A stretch of DNA of 13,140 nucleotides, taken from positions 1 to 13,140 of the forward strand of contig CAXFCD010000028.1 in the NCBI GenBank assembly GCA_964001155.1, in the 5' to 3' direction. The DNA comes from CAXFCD01 sp964001155. Lineage in GTDB: Bacteria > Fidelibacterota > Marinisomatia > Marinisomatales > UBA1611. Numbering within the stretch: the stretch's first letter is position 1; every line of letters begins with the position of its first letter. This document shows positions 1 through 7,282 of the stretch, in pieces. Position numbers and translations under genes: made by a program. The notes under the pieces are model-generated. The model did no database searches. It had not been told where the DNA came from and was given only the letters and a program-made list of their open reading frames with translations.

Positions 1-1
1 A

Positions 2-1066
2 TACCGTCCGAAAGAAAACCAGAATTTCCGTCTGACCTGGGCTACAGCTTTTAATACTCCTTCCAATCAGGCTTTATTTTTAGACATTTTTGTTACTAGG
101 GTTTCAATCTTTAAAGTGTATGCCCAAGGAGCCGATGGCGGTTATGTCTTCCCGAAAGATACGCTAGGGAATCCCTACTATTACAGTATTGAAGAATTCA
201 AATATTTACCTGTTGATACCAGTGAAAGTATTTTCTTCTATCCCTCAACCGATCCAAAAATCCCCGGCTTTTTTGGGCAGACTGTCATTGACCTTCCTGA
301 GATTGAAGCAGAAATTGTGAAATCCTGGGAATTGGGTTATAAAGGAAGATTGAATTCTCGCGTCTTTGGAACACTGGATCTCTATACCAGCCATTACAGT
401 AGTTTTGTGAGTCCGGTAACTTTTATCACACCCATTGTCATAGAAAAATCAGTTTTGGAAACGGACTATGATGGGGACAGTTTGATGAACACAATTGACG
501 ATCTTGAAAAAAACAATATTATTGATGAAGATGACTACGACGAAGCATTCAACCATTGGCGAGGCAGTATTCAGGGCATTACCGCCATGGACACGATTCC
601 CGGGTATACACCACCTGTTGTGGTGGGCTACATCAATTATGGTGAAGTGGACATGTGGGGCTTGGATGCCAGTATTACAGCTATTGTGAACTTGGAATGG
701 TCTTTGGATCTTACCTATTCACATTTAGGAATGACAGAATTTTTTAATCCAATCACTAAAGCCAATGATCCCATCAATGCGCCACGGCACAAAGCCGGAA
801 TGAAACTGCAATACAATCCGCGACGCACACCCTTTACAGCCTCTTTAAATGCAAGATATGTGGATGGATTCAAGTGGTCTTCCGGAATTTATTTCGGTGA
901 TATAAAACCCTACACCATTTTTGACCTCCATTTGGGCTATGAATTCAATCAATACTTGAAAGGTAATTTCACAATTTCCAATGTATTGGACCATAGTCAT
1001 ACAGAAATTATTGGCGGTCCATCCTTGGGGAGAGTTCTCCTTTTAAGGCTTCAGACAAAATTTTAA
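2..1066 (+). CDS. TonB-dependent outer-membrane receptor, C-terminal part (5' end outside window)
   Basis: The frame is open from base 2, so the gene begins before the window and the GTG at 116 is not its start. About 354 residues of the beta-barrel are visible. The stretch ENQNFRLTWATAFNTPSNQ near the start is typical of barrel strands in SusC/CirA-type TonB receptors, and the protein ends LLLRLQTKF with a terminal Phe, the usual outer-membrane-protein signature recognised by the Bam machinery. Such receptors import large ligands (siderophores, cobalamin, oligosaccharides, peptides) across the outer membrane using TonB energy; the ligand cannot be read here because the plug domain is missing. 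At nt 464-547 there is a very acidic insertion containing DYDGDSLMNTIDD, resembling a calcium-binding EF-hand or thrombospondin-3 loop, probably in an extracellular loop. A strong terminator follows 5 bp after the stop. Confidence 0.88.
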   Translation, partial: YRPKENQNFRLTWATAFNTPSNQALFLDIFVTRVSIFKVYAQGADGGYVFPKDTLGNPYYYSIEEFKYLPVDTSESIFFYPSTDPKIPGFFGQTVIDLPEIEAEIVKSWELGYKGRLNSRVFGTLDLYTSHYSSFVSPVTFITPIVIEKSVLETDYDGDSLMNTIDDLEKNNIIDEDDYDEAFNHWRGSIQGITAMDTIPGYTPPVVVGYINYGEVDMWGLDASITAIVNLEWSLDLTYSHLGMTEFFNPITKANDPINAPRHKAGMKLQYNPRRTPFTASLNARYVDGFKWSSGIYFGDIKPYTIFDLHLGYEFNQYLKGNFTISNVLDHSHTEIIGGPSLGRVLLLRLQTKF

Positions 1067-1071
1067 ATAAG

Positions 1072-1136
1072 AAAAAGCCCTCCGCTTTCTATATTTTCCC
1101 AGCCAATTACCGGACAGAAAAAGCGGAGGGCTTTTT
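1072..1136 (+). terminator. Rho-independent terminator of the TonB receptor gene, probably bidirectional
   Basis: Perfect 17-bp inverted repeat: left arm 1072-1088 (AAAAAGCCCTCCGCTTT), right arm 1120-1136, separated by a 31-nt loop. The GC-rich core is followed by a T run (1132-1137) on the + strand, and the A run at the left arm gives a T run on the - strand, so it could stop transcription from both sides. It starts 5 bp after the receptor stop codon. Confidence 0.9.
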
Positions 1137-1143
1137 TGAAATT

Positions 1144-1207
1144 AAGCAGGATAACTCAAATCCTGGAAGCGGGGGAACTGCCAGGATTCTCTTCCATTAT
1201 CCTGCTG
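1144..1207. other. Nested stem-loop in the leader of the PAP2 gene (function unknown)
   Basis: Outer arms AGCAGGATAA (1145-1154) and TTATCCTGCT (1197-1206) are perfectly complementary. Inside them AATCCTGG (1159-1166) pairs with CCAGGATT (1181-1188) around a G-rich 14-nt loop (1167-1180). This gives a two-stem structure with an asymmetric internal loop. It lies only 7 bp after the terminator T run and 85 bp before the PAP2 start. There is no T run after it, so it does not look like a second terminator. It may be a 5'-leader regulatory structure or a repetitive palindromic element; I do not recognise a known riboswitch class. Confidence 0.45.
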
Positions 1208-1280
1208 TTAATATTGAGATATAAGTTAGATGGTATCCCAATACCCGGCAAGCAAATTCTAAAAAACCGAAAATTGACCA

Positions 1281-1286
1281 TATAAT
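1281..1286 (+). promoter_or_regulatory. Possible -10 box of the PAP2 gene
   Basis: TATAAT stands 5 bp before the ATG at 1292, and no Shine-Dalgarno sequence is seen between them. Read literally this would give a transcript starting at or very near the start codon (leaderless). No -35 hexamer sits at 17 bp; TTGACC at 1274-1279 is too close to serve. The AT-rich context makes a chance match quite possible. Confidence 0.25.
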
Positions 1287-1291
1287 AATTC

Positions 1292-1894
1292 ATGCTGGAA
1301 TATTTTGAATCCATTGATATAAAAATCCTTTTTTGGATCAACCAAACTTGTTCCAATCCCCTGTTTGATTTCATTATGCCATTCATCACCAATGAAAAAA
1401 ACTGGATATTTCCTCTCATTCTTTTGATCATTTTTCTGACTTTTTATCAAGGAAAGCGGGGACGGATTGCCTTGGCGATTTTGATCGTGACTCTCATAAC
1501 AACAGATGCTGTTTCTGCCTATATTTTAAAACCCTATTTTGGTCGTATTCGTCCATCTCATAATCTTATAGACTTTGTAAATCTTCTGGTTGGGAAAGGT
1601 GGAAAATGGAGTATGCCTTCCAACCACGCAGCCAATATGTTTGCCTTTGCTGTGATCCTGTCTTACTTTTATAATAAAGTAAAAATTCCCATGTTTTCTT
1701 TAGCGATTCTCATTGCTTTTTCCCGGGTTTATGTAGGTGTACATTACCCGGCGGATGTTTTTATTGGGGGAATTATTGGTTATGGAATGGCGTGGATTTT
1801 TCTCACCCTGTGGGTGATTTTAAAAATGAGAGAATTAAAACGGGGACAAACCTGGGTGTGGTACGAAGGTGATACCCCCGAAAATCTTGTTTAG
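1292..1894 (+). CDS. PAP2-family membrane phosphatase (undecaprenyl-pyrophosphate or lipid phosphatase type)
   Basis: A 200-residue integral membrane protein with all three phosphatidic-acid-phosphatase motifs: K80-x6-R87P88 (KPYFGRIRP), PSNH at 109-112 (family PSGH), and S144R145-x5-H151-x3-D155 (SRVYVGVHYPAD). H112 and H151 are the expected catalytic histidines and D155 the supporting acid. Hydrophobic segments at about 38-52, 58-78, 114-127, 133-150 and 157-178 give the usual multi-helix fold with the active site at the outer membrane face. Small bacterial members dephosphorylate undecaprenyl pyrophosphate, phosphatidylglycerol phosphate or lipid A; the exact substrate is not decidable here. 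The ATG start gives the full family length. Its TAG stop overlaps the TAA stop of the convergent DUF3467 gene by 4 bp. Confidence 0.88.
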   Translation: MLEYFESIDIKILFWINQTCSNPLFDFIMPFITNEKNWIFPLILLIIFLTFYQGKRGRIALAILIVTLITTDAVSAYILKPYFGRIRPSHNLIDFVNLLVGKGGKWSMPSNHAANMFAFAVILSYFYNKVKIPMFSLAILIAFSRVYVGVHYPADVFIGGIIGYGMAWIFLTLWVILKMRELKRGQTWVWYEGDTPENLV

Positions 1895-2217
1895 TTCGGC
1901 AGAACGTCCTTGGGAGGTTTAACGCCAAAGGATGAAAAACCTTCATCGCGGCTGGGCATTTTGATTTCGCCGTTTTTTGCTTCAAACTTCTTAATATTGT
2001 CATTCAATGCGCCTAAAAATGCTTTGGCATGCTGGGGCGCCATAATAATCCTGGAATGAACTTTTGCTTTGGGTACACCCGGCAGGATACGGGTAAAATC
2101 CATAACAAATTCTGCCGGTGAATGGGTCACAACTACAAAATTTGCATACTCACCGGAACTGATTTTTTCATCTAATTCAATATTGATCTGTTGGACGTTT
2201 TTCTTTTTAGGTTCCAT
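1891..2217 (-). CDS. DUF3467 family protein
   Basis: A 108-residue soluble protein. The body (EYANFVVVTHSPAEFVMDF at 23-41, then ILPGVPKAKVHSRIIMAPQHAK at about 44-65) matches my recollection of the DUF3467 family, small conserved proteins of unknown function whose hallmark is a short beta-sheet core with an R-I-I-M/V-x-P-x-H segment followed by a helix. No catalytic motif is evident. The start is supported by AGGATA upstream. It is the last gene of the minus-strand operon, 8 bp after the zinc-ribbon gene, so the two are probably co-translated. The 3' end overlaps the PAP2 stop codon by 4 bp (TTAG on the + strand), so any 3' UTR is antisense to PAP2. Confidence 0.8.
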   Translation of the reverse strand: MEPKKKNVQQINIELDEKISSGEYANFVVVTHSPAEFVMDFTRILPGVPKAKVHSRIIMAPQHAKAFLGALNDNIKKFEAKNGEIKMPSRDEGFSSFGVKPPKDVLPN

Positions 2218-2225
2218 TTGATATC

Positions 2226-2627
2226 CTATTTGTCTTTACTTGTGGAAAAGTCTCGTTCATTAAACTCTTCCCAATCATCATTGATACCATCAAATTGAGT
2301 GTAATCTTTGATTCCCTCATCTTCTTCGACATTCTTAGGATGGAGTTCATTTTCATAAATATTGAACAGATCTTTTTTCTTCTCGAATTCACTCGGATCA
2401 CCCTCCTCCTCTTTGGTTTGATCTAAGTCATCCACATCATCGCTGTACACTTCCTGATCAAAGAAATCCAAATTTTCCACAATTCCATTGGCCATGAGAA
2501 ATTCCAGAAAATCCAAGTATTTCCGGTCTTTCAAATCAACAGCGCAATTGGGGCATTTCAATGATTCTTTAAGATCAATTTCTTCTATTGTATTTTCGCA
2601 GACAGGGCAGATTAAGCCTTCAAGCAT
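2226..2627 (-). CDS. Small zinc-ribbon protein with long acidic tail (hypothetical)
   Basis: A 133-residue protein. The N-terminus carries two CxxC knuckles, C7-P-V-C10 and C25-P-N-C28, spaced as in a zinc ribbon that binds one Zn ion. After a short helical stretch (KYLDFLEFLMANGIVENLDFF, roughly 37-57) the rest, 58-133, is strongly acidic with runs such as DDVDDLD and EEDE, and is probably disordered. The architecture suggests a protein-protein or nucleic-acid-associated adaptor, but I do not recognise a named family. A good ribosome-binding site (AGAGGGAA) precedes the ATG. It lies 49 bp after the GlmU-like gene and 8 bp before the DUF3467 gene on the same strand. Confidence 0.75.
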   Translation of the reverse strand: MLEGLICPVCENTIEEIDLKESLKCPNCAVDLKDRKYLDFLEFLMANGIVENLDFFDQEVYSDDVDDLDQTKEEEGDPSEFEKKKDLFNIYENELHPKNVEEDEGIKDYTQFDGINDDWEEFNERDFSTSKDK

Positions 2628-2676
2628 TTGTTTTTCCCTCTAAAATCGGCGGTTAATATAAATGATGAGTTTGCGA

Positions 2677-3810
2677 TTACCGAGTTAAATATATTGATTT
2701 TAACAACTTTTTTTCACCGGAAGTCAAATGAAGATTTCGACGATGTTTTACTGTTTCTACTGTTTCAATAAATTGATCAAAATTCATATCGCGATGTTTT
2801 CCCTGTAGGCAAAACGTGAAGGATGGAATATGTCGTTTGGGGAATGTTTGAGCTAAAACATTACACCCCACACCAATATTTGTCCCGGTATTGAGTTGTG
2901 TTCCGATTGCAGTTTTGGTATGATCTCCAATCACAGAACCTAAAAAAAGTCGTCCGGATTTCACCGCCTCACCATTCACCTGCATAGACACGGGGGAATA
3001 ATTATTTTTCAAATTACTGTTGTTAGTGCCGGCGCCAATATTCACCCATTCACCCAAAAAACTATCACCGAGAAAGCCGTCATGGACTTTATTTGAATTA
3101 CCCTGGATGATTGTACCGCTCATCTCACCACCTATTTTACAGCCAGGACCGATCACCGAATTTCTGATTTTACTGTGGGATGCAATGAAACTGCCATCCC
3201 CGATGTAGAGAGGGCCTTTCAGCAATGAAAATGGTTCCACAATCACATCCTTTGTCAATACCACAGGCCCGACCGTTTCATCAAGCAAAACATTATCCAA
3301 ATTGGGTGTATTATGATTGGATGTTTTTGAATCAGTAACCGCTTCCGGGATTAAGGCCAACAAGTCCCACAAATATTTTATACATTTTACATTCTCCATA
3401 TGATGGATTTCCCCTTCCGGTGGAAAGACAGACAACGGCCCACCTGCCTTTAGCCATTCCTCCGCAGCGGACTTTGATAACAGTGCCCCAAGACATTCAT
3501 CGCCCATCATCCAAACACCGGCGGTAGAATTTTTTAGTTGGATAATTAAATTTTCATCCCACAATACCTTGGCATTGAGCCAAAGCGTTTCTTCTTGCGG
3601 GGTTTGGTTTACCCTCATGTCCGAATAATTTTCTTGGGTAAGATTTGCCAAGTCATCTCTGACCCAAAGCCCAATTGAATCATCGGGGCAAATTCTTTCA
3701 AGGCGATTCAAAAGTGATCCAGCGCCATAGCGAAGATCAAAGACAGGTCGCGTCAGAGAGATGGGTTCCAAGTTCAGAGATCCTTGGTCTTCAAAGACAA
3801 TAAGTTTCAT
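2677..3810 (-). CDS. GlmU-like bifunctional sugar-1-phosphate nucleotidyltransferase / acetyltransferase
   Basis: A 377-residue protein with the two-part layout of the alternative GlmU family of Bacteroidota (the TIGR03991 type). The N-terminal part (about 1-160) starts MKLIVFED and has the signature SLTRPVFDLRYG at 18-29, which replaces the usual GlmU nucleotide-binding start. The C-terminal part (about 175-335) is a left-handed beta-helix of hexapeptide repeats, with IGDGSFIASHSKI, VIGPGCKIGG and the conserved GEWVNIGAGTNNSNLKNNY at 253-271. By family knowledge it would make UDP-GlcNAc or a related nucleotide sugar for peptidoglycan and LPS. The dual activity is inferred, not proven. Its start codon overlaps the stop of the upstream gene (ATGA at 3807-3810), implying translational coupling. 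The tail 336-377 is basic. Confidence 0.82.
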   Translation of the reverse strand: MKLIVFEDQGSLNLEPISLTRPVFDLRYGAGSLLNRLERICPDDSIGLWVRDDLANLTQENYSDMRVNQTPQEETLWLNAKVLWDENLIIQLKNSTAGVWMMGDECLGALLSKSAAEEWLKAGGPLSVFPPEGEIHHMENVKCIKYLWDLLALIPEAVTDSKTSNHNTPNLDNVLLDETVGPVVLTKDVIVEPFSLLKGPLYIGDGSFIASHSKIRNSVIGPGCKIGGEMSGTIIQGNSNKVHDGFLGDSFLGEWVNIGAGTNNSNLKNNYSPVSMQVNGEAVKSGRLFLGSVIGDHTKTAIGTQLNTGTNIGVGCNVLAQTFPKRHIPSFTFCLQGKHRDMNFDQFIETVETVKHRRNLHLTSGEKKLLKSIYLTR

Positions 3811-4349
3811 GCCAGTCCTAATAAACGTTCAATGGTTTCATAATTATGTTCTAAAAATCCTCTGGGTGACCGTTGGATCACCAAAGTATAAAGTTTATCG
3901 GCCAAAGGTGATTGAAAACCGATTTTTATAGGTATATCCAATTCCATTGTCACCAGAGATAAGGTTTGGTCTTCAGATTGATTAAGATCTACCAAAGCAT
4001 CATAATCTAAAGATTTGATACGATCCAGGACAGATTCAGACTTCAATCCACCGAGCCAATTCAAATCTTCATCATCAAATGTAATCATGTTTGGTTTTAA
4101 TTGTTTCGAGTAAAATTGCAGCCCGTCTTTGTGCACCACATAGCGAATTTGTCGTGAATAATCGTCAAGGTCTCTTTTGACAAAATGAGCAGCGATTCGG
4201 GCGTGTTCTTTTTCCGACGGCAATAAAAACAAGATATTGGCAGCGCCCCGGCCTTTTTTCTTGATCGTGACAATACTTTGTTCTTTTTTTCCTCCTCGGA
4301 ATAAAATGGTCCACCAAAGAAGAAGTTGAATTCGCAGGGGGATTTCCAT
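3807..4349 (-). CDS. Conserved hypothetical protein resembling a reduced GT9/heptosyltransferase N-domain (DUF6913-like)
   Basis: A 180-residue protein, first gene of the minus-strand operon. A hydrophobic or amphipathic N-terminus (IQLLLWWTILF at 7-17) may tether it to the membrane. Residues 37-145 look like a single Rossmann half of glycosyltransferase family 9: ANILFLLPSEKEHAR, then DYDALVDLNQS at 115-125, then IPIKIGFQSP at 139-148, a layout similar to the D-L-V-I-D-L...IGF pattern of heptosyltransferases. It is much shorter than a full GT9 enzyme (about 330-350) and lacks the second, sugar-nucleotide-binding domain, so it is probably not an active transferase by itself. DUF6913 proteins of Bacteroidota look similar; the assignment is from memory. 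Coupling to the GlmU-like gene by a 4-bp overlap suggests a joint envelope role. Confidence 0.6.
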   Translation of the reverse strand: MEIPLRIQLLLWWTILFRGGKKEQSIVTIKKKGRGAANILFLLPSEKEHARIAAHFVKRDLDDYSRQIRYVVHKDGLQFYSKQLKPNMITFDDEDLNWLGGLKSESVLDRIKSLDYDALVDLNQSEDQTLSLVTMELDIPIKIGFQSPLADKLYTLVIQRSPRGFLEHNYETIERLLGLA

Positions 4350-4469
4350 AGGAAAATATACCGCCAGTATGTCCTTCTTAAAACTCCTGTGAACTGGTAT
4401 TGTTTAACGGATAAATTTGGGATTCGTTTCGGGACTTTTTCATTCTTTTACTTTTCATGAGATACATTT
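4350..4469. promoter_or_regulatory. Divergent promoter region between the minus-strand and plus-strand operons
   Basis: These 120 bp separate two head-to-head operons and must hold both promoters. On the + strand TAAATTTG at 4412-4419 matches the TAnnTTTG -7 element used by Bacteroidota sigma factors, but no TTTG sits at the expected -33 distance. On the - strand TATATT just upstream of the ATG (about 4355-4361) is a possible -10. Neither operon starts with a strong Shine-Dalgarno sequence. No operator palindrome is obvious. Confidence 0.4.
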
Positions 4470-5207
4470 ATGCCCATAGATAAAAAATGGTTATGGGGTG
4501 GCTTGGGCTGGGTCATGGGTGGCCCAATCGGCGCTATTTTAGGTTTTGCCTTTGCTTCCATGAACGAGGATCGTGCTTCCCGGTGGACGGGATCAACGCG
4601 CCGGGGTCGGGCTTATGCCCAAACGAAAACGGCGGACTTTGTCATTTCCATTCTCGTCCTGTTCGCCAAAGTAATGAAAGCGGACGGCCAACTCTTAAAA
4701 TCAGAATTGGATTATGTTAAACGATTTCTAAAACAGCAATTCGGTGTCAATCAAACCAGAGAATTCATGACATTATTTAAGGATATTTTGGAACAGGATT
4801 ATCCATTAAAAGACGTATGCCGCCAAATCCAGCGATCCATGGACCATCCCAGCCGATTAGAATTGATCCATGTGCTTTTCGGACTCTCAGCGGCGGATGG
4901 GCATGTTCATCCACTGGAAGTTCGGGAGATTCAAACCATCGCTAATTACTTGAATATCAATTCCCGAGACTATGAATCCATCAAGGCTATGTTTACTAAA
5001 GATGAATTGGCTCACTATAAAATATTGGAGATAGATAAATCAGCTTCAGATTCGGAGGTGAAAAAAGCCTACCGAAAAATGGCCAACAAATACCATCCGG
5101 ACAAAGTGGCTCATCTCGGGGAAGAAATGCAAAAATTAGCGGAGGAAAAATTCAAAGCTGTGAATGATGCTTACCAACAAATTAAAAAAGATAGAGGCAT
5201 ATCATGA
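4470..5207 (+). CDS. DjlA-like co-chaperone: membrane anchor, TerB-like domain, C-terminal J-domain
   Basis: A 245-residue protein. A glycine-rich hydrophobic N-terminus (WLWGGLGWVMGGPIGAILGF, 7-26) looks like a membrane-inserting helix, as in DjlA. Residues 52-170 are helical and TerB-like, with two pseudo-repeated acidic motifs (KADGQLLKSEL at 70-80 and AADGHVHPLEV at 141-151) that in TerB families bind metal. Residues 182-243 are a complete J-domain (HYKILEI...VKKAYRKMANKYHPDK) with the HPD tripeptide at 209-211 needed to stimulate DnaK ATPase. It should recruit DnaK to the inner membrane. It leads the operon and overlaps the mutase gene by ATGA (5204-5207). The reason for its pairing with a metabolic enzyme is unknown. 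Confidence 0.87.
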   Translation: MPIDKKWLWGGLGWVMGGPIGAILGFAFASMNEDRASRWTGSTRRGRAYAQTKTADFVISILVLFAKVMKADGQLLKSELDYVKRFLKQQFGVNQTREFMTLFKDILEQDYPLKDVCRQIQRSMDHPSRLELIHVLFGLSAADGHVHPLEVREIQTIANYLNINSRDYESIKAMFTKDELAHYKILEIDKSASDSEVKKAYRKMANKYHPDKVAHLGEEMQKLAEEKFKAVNDAYQQIKKDRGIS

Positions 5208-6697
5208 GCAAGGAAAAACCGGGCCAATTTCCCTACACACGTGGTATTTATCCGGAGATGTACAAAGAGCGTCTTTGGACCATGCGGCAATATGCAGGAT
5301 TCACCTCCGCTGAAGAATCCAACAAACGGTACCGGTATTTGTTGGAAAATGGCGTTATGGGATTGTCTGTTGCGTTTGATCTTCCTACACAAATCGGGTA
5401 CGATTCCGATCATGCCATGTCCTTGGGAGAAGTAGGCAAAGTTGGTGTTCCCATTTCCAGTCTGCAAAATATGGAAACGCTGTTTAAGAAGATTCCTTTA
5501 GAACAAGTCTCAACTTCCATGACTATCAATGCCACCGCACCTATTTTATTAGCGCTTTACATCGCCACTGCAGAAAAACAAGGCGTGTCTGCAGAAAAAC
5601 TCAGGGGAACAATTCAAAATGACATTTTAAAAGAATACGTTGCTCGGGGGACTTACATTTATCCACCTGCTGCTTCCATGCGATTGGTGACGGATGTTTT
5701 TAAATTCTGTGCCAATCATGTGCCAAAATGGAATACTATTTCCATTTCCGGGTATCACATTCGTGAAGCGGGCAGTACCGCCGAACAAGAATTAGCGTTC
5801 ACCTTTGCAAATGGTATTGCCTATGTAGAGTCCGCCATTGAAAAAGGTTTGGACCCCAATCAGTTTGGCTCACGACTATCATTTTTCTTTAATGCTCACA
5901 ATGGCTTTTTAGAAGAAGTTGCAAAATTTCGGGCGGCGCGGAAAATGTGGGCCACCATCATGCAAGAACGATTTGCCGTCACCAATGAAAAAGCACTTCT
6001 TTGCAGATTTCATACTCAAACTGGCGGTTCAACGCTTACGGCATCTCAAATTGATAACAATGTTGTTCGAACAACGATTCAAGCTATATCAGCAGTTTTA
6101 GGGGGGACGCAATCCCTTCATACAAATAGTAGAGATGAAGCTTTAGCCCTCCCAACAGATGAAGCAGCGAAATTAGCTTTAAGGACACAACAAATTATTG
6201 CCCATGAAAGTGGTATACCCGAACATCCTGACCCATTTGGCGGCAGTTATGTAATTGAAGAGATGACGGATAATTTTGTTAATGGCGCTATGGATTTGAT
6301 CAAAGAAATCGATTCTTTAGGCGGTGCAGTGGCTGCCATTGAAAAAGGATGGACTCAAAATGAAATCGCACACAGCGCTTACGATTACCAGAAAGAGATT
6401 GATTCAAAAGAACGAATTATTGTTGGCGTGAATGGATATGAAGATCAGGAAGAGGTGGAACCGGAACTATTAGAAATTGACCCGGCAAAAGTAAATGCAC
6501 AAATTGAATCGGTCAAAAATTTGAAACATATACGGAATAACGATCAGGTTCAGTCCCGGCTGGTAACGTTGAAAGAAATAGCAGAATCATCAGATAATGT
6601 CATGCCTGCCATCATCGACTGTGTGAAAAATGATTGTACGCTGGGGGAAATTTCAGATACACTCCGCAGTGTATTTGGTGAACACCAAGACACATAA
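5204..6697 (+). CDS. mcmA: Methylmalonyl-CoA mutase large (catalytic) subunit, short split form
   Basis: A 497-residue TIM-barrel subunit of the cobalamin-dependent mutase interconverting (R)-methylmalonyl-CoA and succinyl-CoA. Residues equivalent to the Propionibacterium alpha-subunit active site are all present with a constant offset of 59: Y30 (Y89), Q138 (Q197), R148 (R207), Y184-H185 (Y243-H244), R224 (R283) and S226 (S285). The Tyr/Arg pair at 30/148 is the methylmalonyl-CoA type; isobutyryl-CoA mutases have Phe/Gln there. The stretches GGTQSLHTNSRDEALALPT (300-318) and DPFGGSYVIE are family hallmarks. The cobalamin domain (DxHxxG) is absent, so a separate B12-binding small subunit must be encoded elsewhere. 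The N-terminus starts almost directly at the TRGIYPEMY segment, missing the arm found in most homologues. The ATGA start overlap supports this start. Confidence 0.93.
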   Translation: MSKEKPGQFPYTRGIYPEMYKERLWTMRQYAGFTSAEESNKRYRYLLENGVMGLSVAFDLPTQIGYDSDHAMSLGEVGKVGVPISSLQNMETLFKKIPLEQVSTSMTINATAPILLALYIATAEKQGVSAEKLRGTIQNDILKEYVARGTYIYPPAASMRLVTDVFKFCANHVPKWNTISISGYHIREAGSTAEQELAFTFANGIAYVESAIEKGLDPNQFGSRLSFFFNAHNGFLEEVAKFRAARKMWATIMQERFAVTNEKALLCRFHTQTGGSTLTASQIDNNVVRTTIQAISAVLGGTQSLHTNSRDEALALPTDEAAKLALRTQQIIAHESGIPEHPDPFGGSYVIEEMTDNFVNGAMDLIKEIDSLGGAVAAIEKGWTQNEIAHSAYDYQKEIDSKERIIVGVNGYEDQEEVEPELLEIDPAKVNAQIESVKNLKHIRNNDQVQSRLVTLKEIAESSDNVMPAIIDCVKNDCTLGEISDTLRSVFGEHQDT

Positions 6698-6700
6698 TTA

Positions 6701-7282
6701 ATGTTGGTAAAACTCGCCAATTTTTTTTCCATTCTTTTCCATCCAATGATGGTGTCCACACTCACCTTCGGCATGCTGGTTTATGGTGATAAAGGAAACG
6801 CCGATCCCCATTTAATTTTCATCATTTCATTTATTTTTAGCACTTTGCTTACAATCGTAACAGTTCTCCTTTTCAAAAGAGAGGGGAAACTCTCTGATCT
6901 GGATGCCTCCATTCGGGAACAGCGCGTTCAACCCTTAGTCTACGGAACGATTTATTACGGTTTAGGATTTCTTATCCTGAAATATTTCCAAGCCACACCC
7001 TTGGTTCAGGGACTCATGTTTTGTTACGCTTTGAATACAGCCATTGTATGGTACATCACCCAATATTGGAAAATATCCATCCATGCCATTGGGCTCGGTG
7101 GACCATTGGTTGCCCTATGGCTTTTTGGTATTCATGCACCGATCATCATGGGACTTTCAATGATTATGGTTTGTGTCTCCCGCGTAATCTTGAAAGCACA
7201 CACACCCGCTCAGGTAATCGCCGGTGCCGGTCTTGCAATGGGATTGGCTTATGTTGAATTGACTTACCTCTTTTTGTATTGA
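6701..7282 (+). CDS. PAP2-related integral membrane protein, catalytic Asp replaced
   Basis: A 193-residue protein with about six hydrophobic segments (around 7-28, 37-58, 80-95, 100-120, 128-158, 170-192). It resembles the divergent PAP2-like membrane proteins common in Bacteroidota: FHP at 13-15, KLSDLDASIREQRVQPL (63-79) with the basic motif, KISIH at 124-128 in the place of PSGH, and S160R161-x5-H167-x3-Q171 in the place of SRx5Hx3D. The two histidines (H128, H167) are kept but the acid is Gln, so it may be an active variant or a binding protein. It sits 3 bp after the mutase stop and overlaps the biotin ligase start by ATGA (7279-7282), so it is translated as part of that operon, with no Shine-Dalgarno of its own. 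Confidence 0.72.
   Translation: MLVKLANFFSILFHPMMVSTLTFGMLVYGDKGNADPHLIFIISFIFSTLLTIVTVLLFKREGKLSDLDASIREQRVQPLVYGTIYYGLGFLILKYFQATPLVQGLMFCYALNTAIVWYITQYWKISIHAIGLGGPLVALWLFGIHAPIIMGLSMIMVCVSRVILKAHTPAQVIAGAGLAMGLAYVELTYLFLY

Noticed and set aside
1144..1207. Cobalamin riboswitch near the TonB receptor
   Set aside because: The element lies downstream of the receptor's terminator and I cannot find the conserved cobalamin-riboswitch core in it.
1274..1286. TTGACC followed by TATAAT as a full sigma-70 promoter
   Set aside because: The two boxes are separated by 1 bp instead of about 17, so only the -10 match is kept, at low confidence.
1156..1431. 91-codon minus-strand frame across the PAP2 leader and start
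   Set aside because: It overlaps the well-supported PAP2 coding region and the hairpin, and shows no domain or ribosome-binding site.
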